Of a stretch of DNA of 64,000 bases, positions 8,856 through 19,443 are shown one piece after another. Every line of letters begins with the position of its first letter. The stretch's first letter is position 1. The notes beneath the pieces are model-generated. The model was not told the origin of the DNA, did not search any database, and saw only the letters and a list, made by a program, of their open reading frames with translations. The DNA comes from Gammaproteobacteria bacterium (lineage in GTDB: Bacteria > Pseudomonadota > Gammaproteobacteria > UBA6429 > Thiohalophilaceae), in contig WGLP01000006.1 of the NCBI GenBank assembly GCA_016125505.1, positions 124,001-188,000 on the forward strand, read 5' to 3'. The translations under genes were made by a program, and so were the position numbers.

Positions 8856-9467
8856 TTACTTCGCCAGATATGCCTTATCTGATTCCTCTACCTTGCCGAG
8901 TGACCAGGCGCCGCGGGTCTTGGCATGATGCACAGCCGCATCAACTTCCGCTGCGGTCGGGTTGGTATTGATATCAAATACCTGGCCGGGGTAGATCAGG
9001 TCAGCATCTTTGATCTTGCCGCTGTTAGCTTTATAGATCAGCGGCCATTGATACGGGTTGTTATAAATACTCGGCTTAGCGGAGATATTCCACAGATTGT
9101 CACCCTTTACGACAGAGTATTGACCCTCACTGCTGGCCGGAGCGGTCTCTGCCATGGGTACCTTTTGGCTCTGTGCTTGGGCAAGTGCATTTTCTGCCTG
9201 GTCTTTAGCCTGGTTCGCCAGTTTCATTGCTTCATCGCAATTGCCATCTGCCAGCGCTTTTTCCGCCTTGGCAATAATGTCCGCAGTATCACGCCATTCA
9301 TTGTTCGCAGCCTTGGCTTTTGCTTCCGCAGCCTTGGCTGCAGCAATCGCAGCATTTGCACCCTCGGTGGTACAACCGGACTGCTCGCTCGTGCTGCTAC
9401 AACCAATCGCAACACTCAGCACAAGAGCCATCATGCCGCCTATCTTCATTGTCTTCATTATTTTCAT
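8856..9467 (-). CDS. LysM-domain lipoprotein with Ala/Lys-rich helical region
   Basis: Predicted outer-membrane-attached peptidoglycan-binding lipoprotein. A lipobox (LSVAIGC, Cys at about residue 23) follows the signal sequence. Residues 35-100 form an Ala-rich helix (NAAIAAAKAAEAKAKAANNE, later ALADGNCDEAMKLANQA). A LysM domain at about residues 115-165 (YSVVKGDNLWNISAKPSIYN, YQWPLIYKANSGKI, DLIYPGQVF) binds glycan strands. The helical segment resembles the DUF4398 domain of the neighbouring lipoprotein at 9661-9954. The gene is monocistronic, with a strong terminator and a possible promoter upstream. The role is structural by inference. Confidence 0.88.
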   Translation of the reverse strand: MKIMKTMKIGGMMALVLSVAIGCSSTSEQSGCTTEGANAAIAAAKAAEAKAKAANNEWRDTADIIAKAEKALADGNCDEAMKLANQAKDQAENALAQAQSQKVPMAETAPASSEGQYSVVKGDNLWNISAKPSIYNNPYQWPLIYKANSGKIKDADLIYPGQVFDINTNPTAAEVDAAVHHAKTRGAWSLGKVEESDKAYLAK

Positions 9468-9548
9468 TTGTAATGCTCCGAATGCTTGTTTGTCTGGCCA
9501 GAAGTTTAAAATCTTGTTTGGAAATAACTATAAGTTATAAATAATATC

Positions 9549-9577
9549 AAACTAACAATCGCTCATGTGACTGTCAA
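9549..9577 (-). promoter_or_regulatory. Candidate sigma-70-type promoter for the LysM lipoprotein
   Basis: On the minus strand a perfect TTGACA (9577-9572) is followed after 17 nt by TAGTTT (9554-9549), about 80 bp before the start codon. The -10 match is weak (3 of 6). A palindrome, ATAACT-ATA-AGTTAT (9525-9539), lies in the predicted early transcribed region. Confidence 0.35.
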
Positions 9578-9660
9578 GGGATTCCCTAGCAAACTGGGCA
9601 TCCGCCACAGTTGGCTATTAATTCAGCACTTCCTAATATAGCCGGGCTCATTCTGCCGGC

Positions 9661-9954
9661 TTATTCCGACTTATTGTTTGCGAGCGCCTGCTGCCTTGCT
9701 TTTATTGCCTGCTGCTGGGCAGCGATCGCGTATTCACGCGCCCCCAGATAGTTGCCGGCATCCAAGGCCTCGGTTGCCTGGAGTAACAGACGTTCAGCCT
9801 CTTTCAGAGGAATTGGCGCAAAACGTTGCGCCTTGACGTCATAGGCAGATTGAATTGTCTGCCGGGCATTGCTCATTTCCTGTACAGGAGGATTAATAGA
9901 GCACGCGGCCAAGGTAAACAACAGCAAAAGACCTGGAAATAAAGATCGAATCAT
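9661..9954 (-). CDS. DUF4398 domain lipoprotein
   Basis: Small predicted lipoprotein. ATG 9954 gives a compact signal sequence, MIRSLFPGLLLLFTLAAC, with the lipid-accepting Cys at residue 18; ATG 9975 would add seven residues and has no clearer ribosome-binding site. The mature part is a DUF4398 helical hairpin (SNARQTIQSAYDVKAQRFA, then EAERLLLQATEALDAGNY and REYAIAAQQQAIKARQQA). Family members sit near OmpA or LysM envelope proteins, as here, where a LysM lipoprotein follows on the same strand. The Ala/Gln-rich helix suggests oligomerisation or envelope spacing; the function is not established. Confidence 0.8.
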   Translation of the reverse strand: MIRSLFPGLLLLFTLAACSINPPVQEMSNARQTIQSAYDVKAQRFAPIPLKEAERLLLQATEALDAGNYLGAREYAIAAQQQAIKARQQALANNKSE

Positions 9955-10121
9955 CTGTAACACTGGAGGGGACATTTGGACAGACGCTTAATCTATCTGG
10001 CTACAAAGCTAAGGCACGCTAACACTGCGGTCATACGCTGTCAAGATAAGCGACCCGGCACGCGAAAACAAGGTAAAATCGCATTTTCATTAACGTATTC
10101 AGCTCGCCAGATGGGAGTCGC

Positions 10122-11435
<1,314 letters not shown>

Positions 11436-11436
11436 C

Positions 11437-12108
11437 TCACAATAGCTCTTTTACAAAAGGGATGGTCAATCGCCGTTGTGCCTGCAGCGAGGCGGTATCC
11501 AGTTTATCAAGCAACGCAAACAGGTGATGCATGTCGCGGGAAAAACGATTCAGCAGATAATTAGCGACATCGTCTGGAAGCTGGAACCCGCGCTGGCGCG
11601 CGCGACCTTGCATGGCCTTGACCTTATCCTCATCGGTCAACGTCTGTAATTGAAACACCGGCCCCCATTTAAGCCGGGAAGCAAGATCCGGTAATTGTAC
11701 AGATAACTGTTCCGGTGAGACCGTGGCAGTAATCCACAAGTGCCCGCCCTGCTCGCGCAAGCGATTGTACAAATTGAACAGGCCCAGTTCCCATTCGGCC
11801 TTACCAACGACTGCCTGCACATCATCGAGACACACCAGACTGAATTGCTCGAGCCCATCCAGCATCTCGGCCGGATGCGATGCCAGTTCTAGCAGTGGCA
11901 AATAGATCGCTTGCCCCCGTGGCTGCGCGTGACAACATGCCTGCAAGAGATGTGTTTTACCCGTTGCGCTAGCGGACCATAAATAGACGTAAGGCTCGGA
12001 CTGTGCCTGCAGGATCCGGACGATATCGCGATTGGCACCGGCGAAATAATTGTCGAATGTAGCTGCGTCATTGAGTCTGATCTGCAGCGGGATTTGATAG
12101 CCCGTCAT
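11437..12108 (-). CDS. hda: DnaA regulatory inactivator Hda
   Basis: AAA+ protein related to DnaA that, bound to the DNA sliding clamp, stimulates hydrolysis of DnaA-ATP and so limits re-initiation of replication. The N-terminus contains the clamp-binding motif QIPLQIRL (residues 5-12). The Walker A loop is degenerate (WSASATGKTHLLQA), and the Walker B region is FSLVCLDDVQAV. Sensor and lid regions follow (DLASRLKWGPVFQLQ, LLNRFSRDMHHLFALLD). The 223-residue length is typical. It lies 7 bp after the PerM-type gene in a conserved gammaproteobacterial block. Confidence 0.93.
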   Translation of the reverse strand: MTGYQIPLQIRLNDAATFDNYFAGANRDIVRILQAQSEPYVYLWSASATGKTHLLQACCHAQPRGQAIYLPLLELASHPAEMLDGLEQFSLVCLDDVQAVVGKAEWELGLFNLYNRLREQGGHLWITATVSPEQLSVQLPDLASRLKWGPVFQLQTLTDEDKVKAMQGRARQRGFQLPDDVANYLLNRFSRDMHHLFALLDKLDTASLQAQRRLTIPFVKELL

Positions 12109-12115
12109 GCCACAA

Positions 12116-13165
12116 TCAACCCGAATACAACTCGCTGTTTTTATAGCGTTCGTGCATGTAGCGCAAGATCACGGCAATGACCGCGGCAGCAGGCAAGGCC
12201 AGCAACACCCCCAGGAAACCGAATAGCTGGCCACCGGCGAGCACGGCGAACATTACCGCGACCGGATGCAGACCGATACGATCACCGACGAGCATGGGCG
12301 TGAGCAACATACCTTCCATGGCCTGCCCAATACCAAAGACAATCGCGACATAGACCAGATGCATCACATCATGAAATTGCAGTAAGGCGGCAATGCCCGC
12401 CACCACAATCCCCACGATGAATCCAAGATAGGGGACAAAGCTCACCAGCCCGGCCAGCATGCCGATCAATAATGCCAGGTCGAGCCCTGCGATCCACAGT
12501 CCCAGCGAGTAAATGACTGCCAGAGCAAGCATCACCAGCAGTTGGCCACGCAGAAATGCCCCAAGCACTTCGTCTGAAGATTGCGCAAGACGCACAATGA
12601 CGGGTTCGCTCTTGCGCGGCAACATTGCATGAATGCGCGCCACCAGATGATCCCAGTCACGCAGGAGATAGAATGTCACTACAGGCACCAGAACAAGGTT
12701 TGCCAGCCACCCGACCACGATGACACCGGATTGCGTGAGATACCCCATTATCGTCTTGGCAAGGCCACCGGCTTCCTTCCAATGCGCCTGCAGGGAAGAT
12801 TTGATCGTCGCAATATCCAGCTGCAGGCCGAGATCGAAGTGGGAATTCAGCCAGGGCAGGAAACGTGTTTGAATGACGTCAACGTAGCCGGGGATCTTGT
12901 CGCCGAGCGTCAGGAACTGATGTTCCAGTAAAGGTACGAGCACAAGCAAGGCTATGACCGCAATGAGGGTCAGCGCGATGAAGACCACCGTCACCGCCAG
13001 CGTACGCGGTAATTTATAGGTTTCCAGCCGATCAACCAGTGGGTCACCGATATACGCCAGGATCGCGGCGACCATGAACGGTGTCAGTACCGGTGACAAC
13101 AGATACAGCAGGACGCCAACGACGATGGCCAACAGCAACCAGAACCAGCGGTTGCTGAGCATCAT
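12116..13165 (-). CDS. perM: AI-2E family (PerM-type) membrane permease
   Basis: Polytopic inner-membrane protein of the AI-2E/PerM family (349 residues, about eight hydrophobic segments). Clear family features are the N-terminal YLLSPVLTPFMVAAILAYIGD, a soluble central region with DWDHLVARIHAMLPR, and the C-terminal GIGQAMEGMLLTPMLVGDRIGLHP followed by FGFLGVLLALPAAAV. Members have been linked to export of small signals or to sodium/proton antiport; this sequence does not decide the substrate. Its start overlaps the stop of the upstream CDP-alcohol transferase gene (ATGATG). Confidence 0.88.
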   Translation of the reverse strand: MMLSNRWFWLLLAIVVGVLLYLLSPVLTPFMVAAILAYIGDPLVDRLETYKLPRTLAVTVVFIALTLIAVIALLVLVPLLEHQFLTLGDKIPGYVDVIQTRFLPWLNSHFDLGLQLDIATIKSSLQAHWKEAGGLAKTIMGYLTQSGVIVVGWLANLVLVPVVTFYLLRDWDHLVARIHAMLPRKSEPVIVRLAQSSDEVLGAFLRGQLLVMLALAVIYSLGLWIAGLDLALLIGMLAGLVSFVPYLGFIVGIVVAGIAALLQFHDVMHLVYVAIVFGIGQAMEGMLLTPMLVGDRIGLHPVAVMFAVLAGGQLFGFLGVLLALPAAAVIAVILRYMHERYKNSELYSG

Positions 13166-13728
13166 TGCGTTTTGACCTTCAGCAGATGGCGCGCACGCAG
13201 CGACCAGATGACAACGTATGCAAGCCCGCTGGCGATCGTCGTGAACGTGACCAGGTAAATCAGGAAGGTGATTAATTGCACGGGGATGTGTGCCGCCAGC
13301 GGTAAACTGGATAAATGATAGATCAGCAATAACACCAGCAGGATCTGCGCACCTGTATTGAGCTTGCTGACCAGCAAATGCTGCATCCTGATTTCCTTGA
13401 TCAGCAAACGATACGCGAGCGCACCCAGGACGATCACAAGATCGCGGCCAATCACCAGTCCCACCAGCCAGACCGGTAAATGCTCCATCAAGCCCAGCGT
13501 TAAATAAATTGCCGTCATCAATAACTTGTCGGCAGCGGGATCGAGAAAACTCCCCAGGCGAGAGAACCAGCCGAATCGTCTGGCGAGAAATCCATCCAGA
13601 CCATCCGAAACACCGGCAATGAAGAACATCAGCAGCGCCTTGGCAAACTCGTTATGCCAGAGATAATGTACTGTTGGTATCACCAACAGGATTCGTAATG
13701 CACTTATTATATTGGGCAGGTGCTTCAC
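13162..13728 (-). CDS. CDP-alcohol phosphatidyltransferase family protein
   Basis: Integral-membrane phospholipid-synthesis enzyme of the PgsA/cardiolipin-synthase class I family. The diagnostic CDP-alcohol motif D-G-x2-A-R-x8-G-x3-D-x3-D is present at GVSDGLDGFLARRFGWFSRLGSFLDPAADK. Five to six hydrophobic helices surround it. The 188-residue size resembles phosphatidylglycerophosphate synthase, but this copy lies in the PerM/Hda block rather than beside uvrC, so it may be a paralogue with another alcohol acceptor. It overlaps its neighbours on both sides by a few bases. Confidence 0.85.
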   Translation of the reverse strand: MKHLPNIISALRILLVIPTVHYLWHNEFAKALLMFFIAGVSDGLDGFLARRFGWFSRLGSFLDPAADKLLMTAIYLTLGLMEHLPVWLVGLVIGRDLVIVLGALAYRLLIKEIRMQHLLVSKLNTGAQILLVLLLIYHLSSLPLAAHIPVQLITFLIYLVTFTTIASGLAYVVIWSLRARHLLKVKTQ

Positions 13729-14933
13729 GGAACCAACCGGTAAATCAGATCCGGCACGAGTCGCCCTGGTGTTGGCGCAGCAGCAGGCGGTTGTGTTGTC
13801 CCTGCCGATGTCGGCGCCGCAGTGAGTGGCGCTGTTGTCTCTGCGGGCAATGAAGCAACCGGTACGCTTTCCACCGGTTCCGCTGCCAATACATGGCGCA
13901 GTGATACCGCCCTCGCCACGGCCAGACGCCCGCCGGGGATCGTGACCTGGAATATCGCGCTGTCTGCCGCCAATTCGACCGGTTGTACCGCGGTGACATG
14001 CGAAATGGATTGCAGGTATTTGACAACGCGATTAAACGATGCCAGACCCTTGATGTCCTTCACCTCCACCAGCACTTTCCCCGTGTCTACCTGATAGACC
14101 TGGGCATAACGCATCGCCAGCAATTCCGCCGTCTTATCGATGCCGGGATTCAGCACATCGGCAAGCGACTTGCCGGTCACTGTCCAGTCATCACGCCCAC
14201 TTTCGACATACAGGGACCAACGTCCCGTCCAGGTCCCGCCATAACTCTGAAACACCCGACCGACCAGTACCGCCTCGGTCTGATAACGTTGTGACGCCTG
14301 CAGGATAGTACTTTCAAAATTACCCCAAACGTCGCTGACGTTCAGGCTGGTACGATCGGTGAGGTCCAGCAAGGGCAGGCGCAAAGGGACGCCACGCAAC
14401 CTGGCGCGCTCCTGCAAAATCGAATTCGCCTCGTCATGTGAATCCGCGGCAAGTAATTCACGCTGTCCCCGGTTATCCACGGCCAGCCACAGCAAGGTCG
14501 ATGGCCGTGTCGAGCCCCATACCGGCAAATGACTCGCGCGCAGCACCTGGCCCAGGGCTGTTTCATCAAAACGCACCCAGAGCGCCAAACCGGGCGGCTG
14601 GCCGTCCGCCGCCGGTGTCGTGACATAGCGGTATTGTTGCGCAAACCGGGTGGCGCCCTGCACGGCAGACGCTATCGCGGGGAATTGTTGCGCATCAGTG
14701 ATGTCACTACGGCCTGAGACGCGACTCAACACCTGTAAGAACGCGGTACGAATCGCATCCGCACGATTATCCTTGTCCTGATCCGTTACCGGCACGGTGG
14801 CCTCGTATAAATTGGTAACTTCATCGGCGACAGCGGTGCCCGCCAGCAAAATCAAGATACAGAATGCGAGGAGGACGCCCAGATAGCTCGTCCGTTCACG
14901 GTTTAAATGGTATTGGGTAACTGGAAAATGCAT
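13725..14933 (-). CDS. DUF2066 family exported protein
   Basis: Unknown function. The 402-residue product has a signal peptide after a long N-region (LGVLLAFCILILLAGTAVADE), then the DUF2066 domain beginning NLYEATVPVTDQDKDNRADA, with AFLQVLSRVSGRSDI and GLALWVRFDETALGQVLRA. The C-terminal third is Ala/Thr/Pro-rich and low in complexity. DUF2066 proteins are typically found directly before the CDP-alcohol transferase, PerM and Hda genes, as here, which suggests an envelope function. It is the first gene of that four-gene unit, divergent from purM across 93 bp. Confidence 0.85.
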   Translation of the reverse strand: MHFPVTQYHLNRERTSYLGVLLAFCILILLAGTAVADEVTNLYEATVPVTDQDKDNRADAIRTAFLQVLSRVSGRSDITDAQQFPAIASAVQGATRFAQQYRYVTTPAADGQPPGLALWVRFDETALGQVLRASHLPVWGSTRPSTLLWLAVDNRGQRELLAADSHDEANSILQERARLRGVPLRLPLLDLTDRTSLNVSDVWGNFESTILQASQRYQTEAVLVGRVFQSYGGTWTGRWSLYVESGRDDWTVTGKSLADVLNPGIDKTAELLAMRYAQVYQVDTGKVLVEVKDIKGLASFNRVVKYLQSISHVTAVQPVELAADSAIFQVTIPGGRLAVARAVSLRHVLAAEPVESVPVASLPAETTAPLTAAPTSAGTTQPPAAAPTPGRLVPDLIYRLVP

Positions 14934-15026
14934 CAGCCGATTCCCTGCCTGTCTACGAATTGTTAAACTAGCCTATTATTACCCACTGTCTGCGCACGTA
15001 AAAGGTGCGTTTTAAAGGAGTTTTGA

Positions 15027-16103
15027 GTGGCGCAGCAAATTTCTGACCCGAAATCCACCGAAGCCAAACAAACCGGTTTGAGTTATCGCGATGCCGGTGT
15101 TGACATTGATGCCGGTGGCGAGCTGGTTGAACGTATCAAACCCTATGCCAAACAAACATTGCGACCGGGTGTGTTGGGTGGCCTGGGCGGGTTTGGCGCC
15201 CTGTTCGAACTCGACCTGAACAAATATCGTCAGCCCCTGCTTGTCGCAGGTACCGACGGTGTCGGCACAAAACTGAAACTGGCCTTGCAACTTCAGAAAC
15301 ACGATACCATTGGCATCGATCTGGTCGCCATGTGCGTCAACGATCTTATCGTCCAGGGTGCCGAACCCTTGTTCTTCCTGGATTACTACGCCACCGGCGC
15401 CTTGAGCGTGGATGTTGCCAGTGAAGTCATCAAAGGGATCGCCGATGGTTGCCTGCAAAGTGGCGCCGCACTCATTGGCGGTGAGACCGCGGAAATGCCC
15501 GGTATGTACCATGCCAACGATTACGATCTGGCCGGTTTCTGCGTCGGTGTCGTCGATAAGGATAAACTCATTGATGGCAGTCAGGTCCAGGCAGGTGACG
15601 TCATGCTGGGCCTGGCCTCCAGTGGTCCGCACTCCAACGGCTATTCCCTGATCCGTAAGATCATCGAACACAGCAAGGCCGATCTCGCCGCGGACTTTCA
15701 CGGCAAAACGCTGGGTGAAGTCCTGCTCGAACCGACGCGCATTTATGTCAAACCCCTGCTCTCGTTATTTGCGCAAGCCAATGTAAAAGCACTGGCCCAC
15801 ATTACCGGCGGCGGTCTGCTGGAGAATATCCCGCGCGTCATGCCAGAAAATACTGTTGCTATGATCGACGCCAGCAGCTGGACGCGTCCGCCGGTGTTTG
15901 ACTGGTTGCAATCCGCGGGCAATGTCGCCGACATGGAAATGTATCGCACGTTCAACTGCGGTATCGGCATGGTACTGATGGTCAGCGAACAGGAAGTCAC
16001 GACGGCAGTCGATTTTCTGAATACACAAGGCATCGACACACGTGTTATTGGGAAAATAACCAAAGGCCAGGGCGAACCCCATGTCGTCATCGAGAACGGC
16101 TGA
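15027..16103 (+). CDS. purM: Phosphoribosylformylglycinamidine cyclo-ligase (AIR synthetase)
   Basis: ATP-dependent enzyme of the fifth step of purine synthesis, forming aminoimidazole ribotide. The 358-residue protein contains [20 protein letters not shown], the glycine-rich [51 protein letters not shown] and [13 protein letters not shown], all typical of PurM. The start is GTG 15027 with a strong AAAGGAG at 15014-15020. Its stop overlaps the purN start (TGATG). The purM-purN pairing is common in Gammaproteobacteria and joins two adjacent purine steps in one transcript. Confidence 0.97.
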   Translation: MAQQISDPKSTEAKQTGLSYRDAGVDIDAGGELVERIKPYAKQTLRPGVLGGLGGFGALFELDLNKYRQPLLVAGTDGVGTKLKLALQLQKHDTIGIDLVAMCVNDLIVQGAEPLFFLDYYATGALSVDVASEVIKGIADGCLQSGAALIGGETAEMPGMYHANDYDLAGFCVGVVDKDKLIDGSQVQAGDVMLGLASSGPHSNGYSLIRKIIEHSKADLAADFHGKTLGEVLLEPTRIYVKPLLSLFAQANVKALAHITGGGLLENIPRVMPENTVAMIDASSWTRPPVFDWLQSAGNVADMEMYRTFNCGIGMVLMVSEQEVTTAVDFLNTQGIDTRVIGKITKGQGEPHVVIENG

Positions 16104-16765
16104 TGCAGCATGCTGAGTTTAATCTCGTTGTCCTGATCTCGGGCAACGGCAGCAACCTGCAAGCCATTATCGACGCCATCCAAGCACAAACCCTCCCCGT
16201 CTCGCTGCGCGCCGTCATCAGCGATCGGCCCGGCGCTTTCGGGCTGGCCCGCGCGGCCGAAGCGAGAATCCCCGCGCATGTTGTTGATTACAGGCAATTC
16301 CCGCAACGTGAAGACTTTGATAAGGCACTGATGCAACAAATCGACGCCTATAGCCCGGACCTGGTGGTACTCGCCGGTTTCATGCGGATTCTCACGACCG
16401 ATTTCGTTGAGCATTACCTGGGCAAGATGATCAATGTCCATCCGTCGTTGCTGCCCAAATACCAGGGCCTGAACACACATCAGCGGGTGCTGGATGCCGG
16501 CGAGCAAATTCACGGCGCAAGCGTGCACTATGTTACCCCCGAACTGGACAGCGGACCGCTCATCCTCCAGGGCGAAGTGCCCGTTTTTCCAGACGAGAGC
16601 GCGAAGTCTCTGCAACAACGCGTTCACGCGATTGAACACAAAATTCTGCCAGCCGCCATCCGCCTTATTGCCACCGGTCAGGTCACGTTCAGGAAGCACC
16701 GGGTTTACTATGGGGACAAACCCATGGAAAAATTTCAACTCGACGCACTGGCCAAACAACTGTGA
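16103..16765 (+). CDS. purN: Phosphoribosylglycinamide formyltransferase
   Basis: Folate-dependent GAR transformylase of purine synthesis. The N-terminal nucleotide loop is LVVLISGNGSNLQAIIDA. The catalytic Asn and His are in MINVHPSLLPKYQGLNTH, and the catalytic Asp is in VHYVTPELDSGPLILQG. The 220 residues match the E. coli enzyme (212 aa). It overlaps purM by one base and the DUF3108 gene downstream by four, so all three are probably translated in a coupled way. Confidence 0.96.
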   Translation: MQHAEFNLVVLISGNGSNLQAIIDAIQAQTLPVSLRAVISDRPGAFGLARAAEARIPAHVVDYRQFPQREDFDKALMQQIDAYSPDLVVLAGFMRILTTDFVEHYLGKMINVHPSLLPKYQGLNTHQRVLDAGEQIHGASVHYVTPELDSGPLILQGEVPVFPDESAKSLQQRVHAIEHKILPAAIRLIATGQVTFRKHRVYYGDKPMEKFQLDALAKQL

Positions 16766-17496
16766 CAATACCTAATATGCATCCCGTCCTGAGACAATTC
16801 GCCATTCTCCTCGGTCTGAGCCTGAGCTTATTCCCGCCTGTGACTCGCGCTGATCTACTGATGCATGGTTTTACCGTCACCTACGAGGTCAATCGTAACG
16901 GCATCTACCTGGGCGATACGGTACGTACCTTCAAGCAACTACCGGACAACAACTGGCAGTACACCTCCACGACCAAGGCCAAAGGCCTGGCCAGCCTGTT
17001 TTTCAGTGACACCGTGCGCGAAACCAGCACGCTGAGACAGGAAGGCAATCGCATCATTCCCCTGACCTATGTCTACGATCAAAGCGGCGGCAAGGATGTG
17101 GAACACTACGAGATTGATTTTCTCTGGGACCAGCACAAGATTTATAACAGCCGGGAGAAAAAAGAATACAAGATCGAAGGCAATGCGCAGGACGTGCAGA
17201 CGTTTTTGATCCAGATCATGCGTGACCTGCAGAACCGCCAGAATACCATGACCTACTTTATCGCCAGCCGCAGCAATACTTCCTCTTACGTACTGACACA
17301 AAATGGCAGTAAAAAGATCGACACCCCTTACAAAACGCTGGAGACCATCGAACTCGCCAGCAATAAACTCAATGACAACGACCAATATCGTATCTGGTGC
17401 GCGGTCTCACTCGAATTCATGCCAGTGCGCGTCCTCAAGATCGACAGCGATAACAACAAAATCGAATTTGTGATCAGGGAACTTAAGACGCAATAG
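16762..17496 (+). CDS. DUF3108 domain exported protein
   Basis: Periplasmic protein of unknown function, regularly found after purMN in Gammaproteobacteria. A signal peptide (FAILLGLSLSLFPPVTRA) leads into a DUF3108 beta-rich domain: FTVTYEVNRNGIYLGDTVRT, WQYTSTTKAKGLASLFF, the charged YNSREKKEYKIEGN and IWCAVSLEFMPVRVLKI. The last segment, in which a substrate or polymer product is read as an attribute of the backbone, is typical of the family. GTG 16762 overlaps the purN stop; ATG 16777 is the alternative and gives a shorter N-region. The product is 244 residues from the GTG. Confidence 0.82.
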   Translation: MTIPNMHPVLRQFAILLGLSLSLFPPVTRADLLMHGFTVTYEVNRNGIYLGDTVRTFKQLPDNNWQYTSTTKAKGLASLFFSDTVRETSTLRQEGNRIIPLTYVYDQSGGKDVEHYEIDFLWDQHKIYNSREKKEYKIEGNAQDVQTFLIQIMRDLQNRQNTMTYFIASRSNTSSYVLTQNGSKKIDTPYKTLETIELASNKLNDNDQYRIWCAVSLEFMPVRVLKIDSDNNKIEFVIRELKTQ

Positions 17497-17511
17497 CTTT
17501 TCAACAAGCTG

Positions 17512-18078
17512 TCAGGTCTTGGGCAGGGTCACACCCTTCTGTCCCTGATACTTCCCGCCGCGATCCTTATACGAGGTCTCACATACCTCGTCCGACTCAA
17601 AGAACAGCATCTGCGCCACACCTTCATTCGCATAAATCTTGGCGGGCAGTGGCGTGGTATTGGAAAACTCCAGGGTCACATGACCTTCCCACTCCGGTTC
17701 CAGCGGCGTGACGTTCACGATGATGCCGCAACGGGCATACGTCGATTTACCCAGACACACGGTCAGCACGCTGCGCGGAATCCGGAAATACTCCACAGTG
17801 CGCGCCAGGGCAAAGGAGTTGGGCGGGATGATGCAGATGTCACCCTTGAAATCGACAAAGCTGTGTGCGGAAAAATCCTTGGGGTCGACGATGGCGGAGT
17901 TGATGTTGGTGAAGATCTTGAATTCATCGGCGCAGCGTACATCGTAGCCGTAGCTGGATGTCCCGTAGGACACGATCTTGCCGCTGCCATTTTGCCGGAC
18001 CTGTCCCGGTTCAAATGGCTCAATCATGCCGTGCTGCTCAGCCATGCGGCGGATCCATTTATCGGCCTTAATGCTCAT
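17512..18078 (-). CDS. dcd: dCTP deaminase
   Basis: Homotrimeric enzyme converting dCTP to dUTP, the main bacterial route toward dTMP. Visible motifs are [17 protein letters not shown], the nucleotide-binding [18 protein letters not shown] and the catalytic Glu in [18 protein letters not shown], with a C-terminal flap [13 protein letters not shown]. The 188 residues match the family (E. coli 193). A GGGGAGG ribosome-binding site lies just before ATG 18078. The gene is convergent with the DUF3108 gene and separated from mrp by a strong terminator. Confidence 0.96.
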   Translation of the reverse strand: MSIKADKWIRRMAEQHGMIEPFEPGQVRQNGSGKIVSYGTSSYGYDVRCADEFKIFTNINSAIVDPKDFSAHSFVDFKGDICIIPPNSFALARTVEYFRIPRSVLTVCLGKSTYARCGIIVNVTPLEPEWEGHVTLEFSNTTPLPAKIYANEGVAQMLFFESDEVCETSYKDRGGKYQGQKGVTLPKT

Positions 18079-18114
18079 ACGCCCTCCCCGTTAACGTGGC
18101 CGGCATTATAAACG

Positions 18115-18144
18115 AAAAAGGCGCTGCCGATGGCAGCGCCTTTT
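18115..18144 (-). terminator. Intrinsic terminator of mrp
   Basis: A perfect 9-bp stem, GGCGCTGCC / GGCAGCGCC (18120-18128 and 18132-18140), with a 3-nt loop, flanked by AAAAA and TTTT. It lies between the mrp stop (18168) and the dcd start (18078), both on the minus strand, so it ends the mrp transcript. The symmetrical A/T flanks could let it work in either direction. Confidence 0.92.
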
Positions 18145-18167
18145 CTGCGTCCTAACAAGCGACGCGC

Positions 18168-19259
18168 TTAGTTGTTCTGGATAACGATCTTCGGAAACGC
18201 CGCGGAGTAGTTCTTGGCCCTCTGCGACAGTTTGGCTGCCACCCGGCGGGCGATATCGCGATAGATCTCGGCGATACGACCTTCCGGCTCAGCCACCACG
18301 GACGGTTTACCGCCATCGGTGGATTCACGAATGGAGATATCCAGCGGCAGCGCGCCCAGCATATCGACATCGTATTGCTCGGCCATGCGCTGACCACCGC
18401 CGGCACCGAAGATGTGCTCTTCGTGACCGCACTTGGAACAGATGTGGATACTCATATTCTCGATGATACCCAGGACCGGCACTTCCACCTTCTGGAACAT
18501 CTTCAGACCCTTGCGTGCGTCCAGCAGGGCGATGTCCTGCGGCGTGGTGACGATCACGGCGCCGGTGACCGGCACCTTCTGCGCCAGGGTCAGCTGGGTG
18601 TCACCGGTACCCGGCGGCAGGTCGACGATGAGGTAGTCCACGTCTTTCCACTGGGTATCGTTGAGCAATTGTTCCAGGGCCTGGGTCACCATGGGACCAC
18701 GCCAGATCATCGGGGTCTCTTCATCGATGAGGAAACCGATGGACATGGCCTGCAGGTGATAGCTGGTCAGCGGCTCCAGGGTCTTGCCGTCGGTGGATTC
18801 CGGTTGCTGGTGCACGCCCAGCATGCGCGGCTGGCTCGGACCGTAAATATCGGCGTCCAGAATACCCACGGTGGCGCCTTCAGCGGAGAGGGCCAGGGCC
18901 AGGTTGACGGCGGTAGTGGACTTGCCGACGCCGCCCTTACCGGAGGCCACGGCAATAATGTTCTTCACGCCCTTGATGGCATTCACGCCCTTCTGCACGG
19001 CATGGGCATCGATCTTGTGCGAAATATTGCACTCGACGTCGGTCACGCCGGCGATGCCGGAAACAAGTTCCTTGAGCTTGGCGGCCAGGGTTGCCTTGTA
19101 GCCGTCTGCCGGGAAACCGAGGACGATGGTAATCGTGACTTTGCCGCCATCGATCTTGATGTCCTTGATCGCCTTGCTGGAGACGAGGTCTTTTTCGAGG
19201 TAAGGGTCGATATACGTTTTGATTTTGTCTTCGACTGCTTGTTGAGTGACATCTGCCAT
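18168..19259 (-). CDS. apbC: Mrp/ApbC-type iron-sulfur cluster carrier ATPase
   Basis: P-loop ATPase of the Mrp/NBP35 family, which binds and hands over [4Fe-4S] clusters. The N-terminal MIP18/DUF59 domain spans about residues 1-90. The deviant Walker A is IIAVASGKGGVGKSTTAVNL, switch regions are GILDADIYGPSQPRML and LIVDLPPGTGDTQLTLAQ, and the cluster-binding CxxC is in HICSKCGHEEHIFGAGGG. At 363 residues it is a standard length. ATG 19259 has AGGAG six bases upstream. It is divergent from metG, the usual arrangement in Gammaproteobacteria. Confidence 0.95.
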   Translation of the reverse strand: MADVTQQAVEDKIKTYIDPYLEKDLVSSKAIKDIKIDGGKVTITIVLGFPADGYKATLAAKLKELVSGIAGVTDVECNISHKIDAHAVQKGVNAIKGVKNIIAVASGKGGVGKSTTAVNLALALSAEGATVGILDADIYGPSQPRMLGVHQQPESTDGKTLEPLTSYHLQAMSIGFLIDEETPMIWRGPMVTQALEQLLNDTQWKDVDYLIVDLPPGTGDTQLTLAQKVPVTGAVIVTTPQDIALLDARKGLKMFQKVEVPVLGIIENMSIHICSKCGHEEHIFGAGGGQRMAEQYDVDMLGALPLDISIRESTDGGKPSVVAEPEGRIAEIYRDIARRVAAKLSQRAKNYSAAFPKIVIQNN

Positions 19260-19443
19260 GTCATTCTCCTGTGATAACTGTGGTTAAATAACCTAGTAAA
19301 ATGTTAAGGTTCGTGATTCTACACAAATTTTTCAGAGTTTCCTAATATACCTGGAAAGCTTCTGGAAATCAGTTGTTTGCTGGCCTCAACGGGCCAAAAC
19401 TGCTAGGGTATGCGCGCTTTTTCCAACGACAAACGACTCATCC

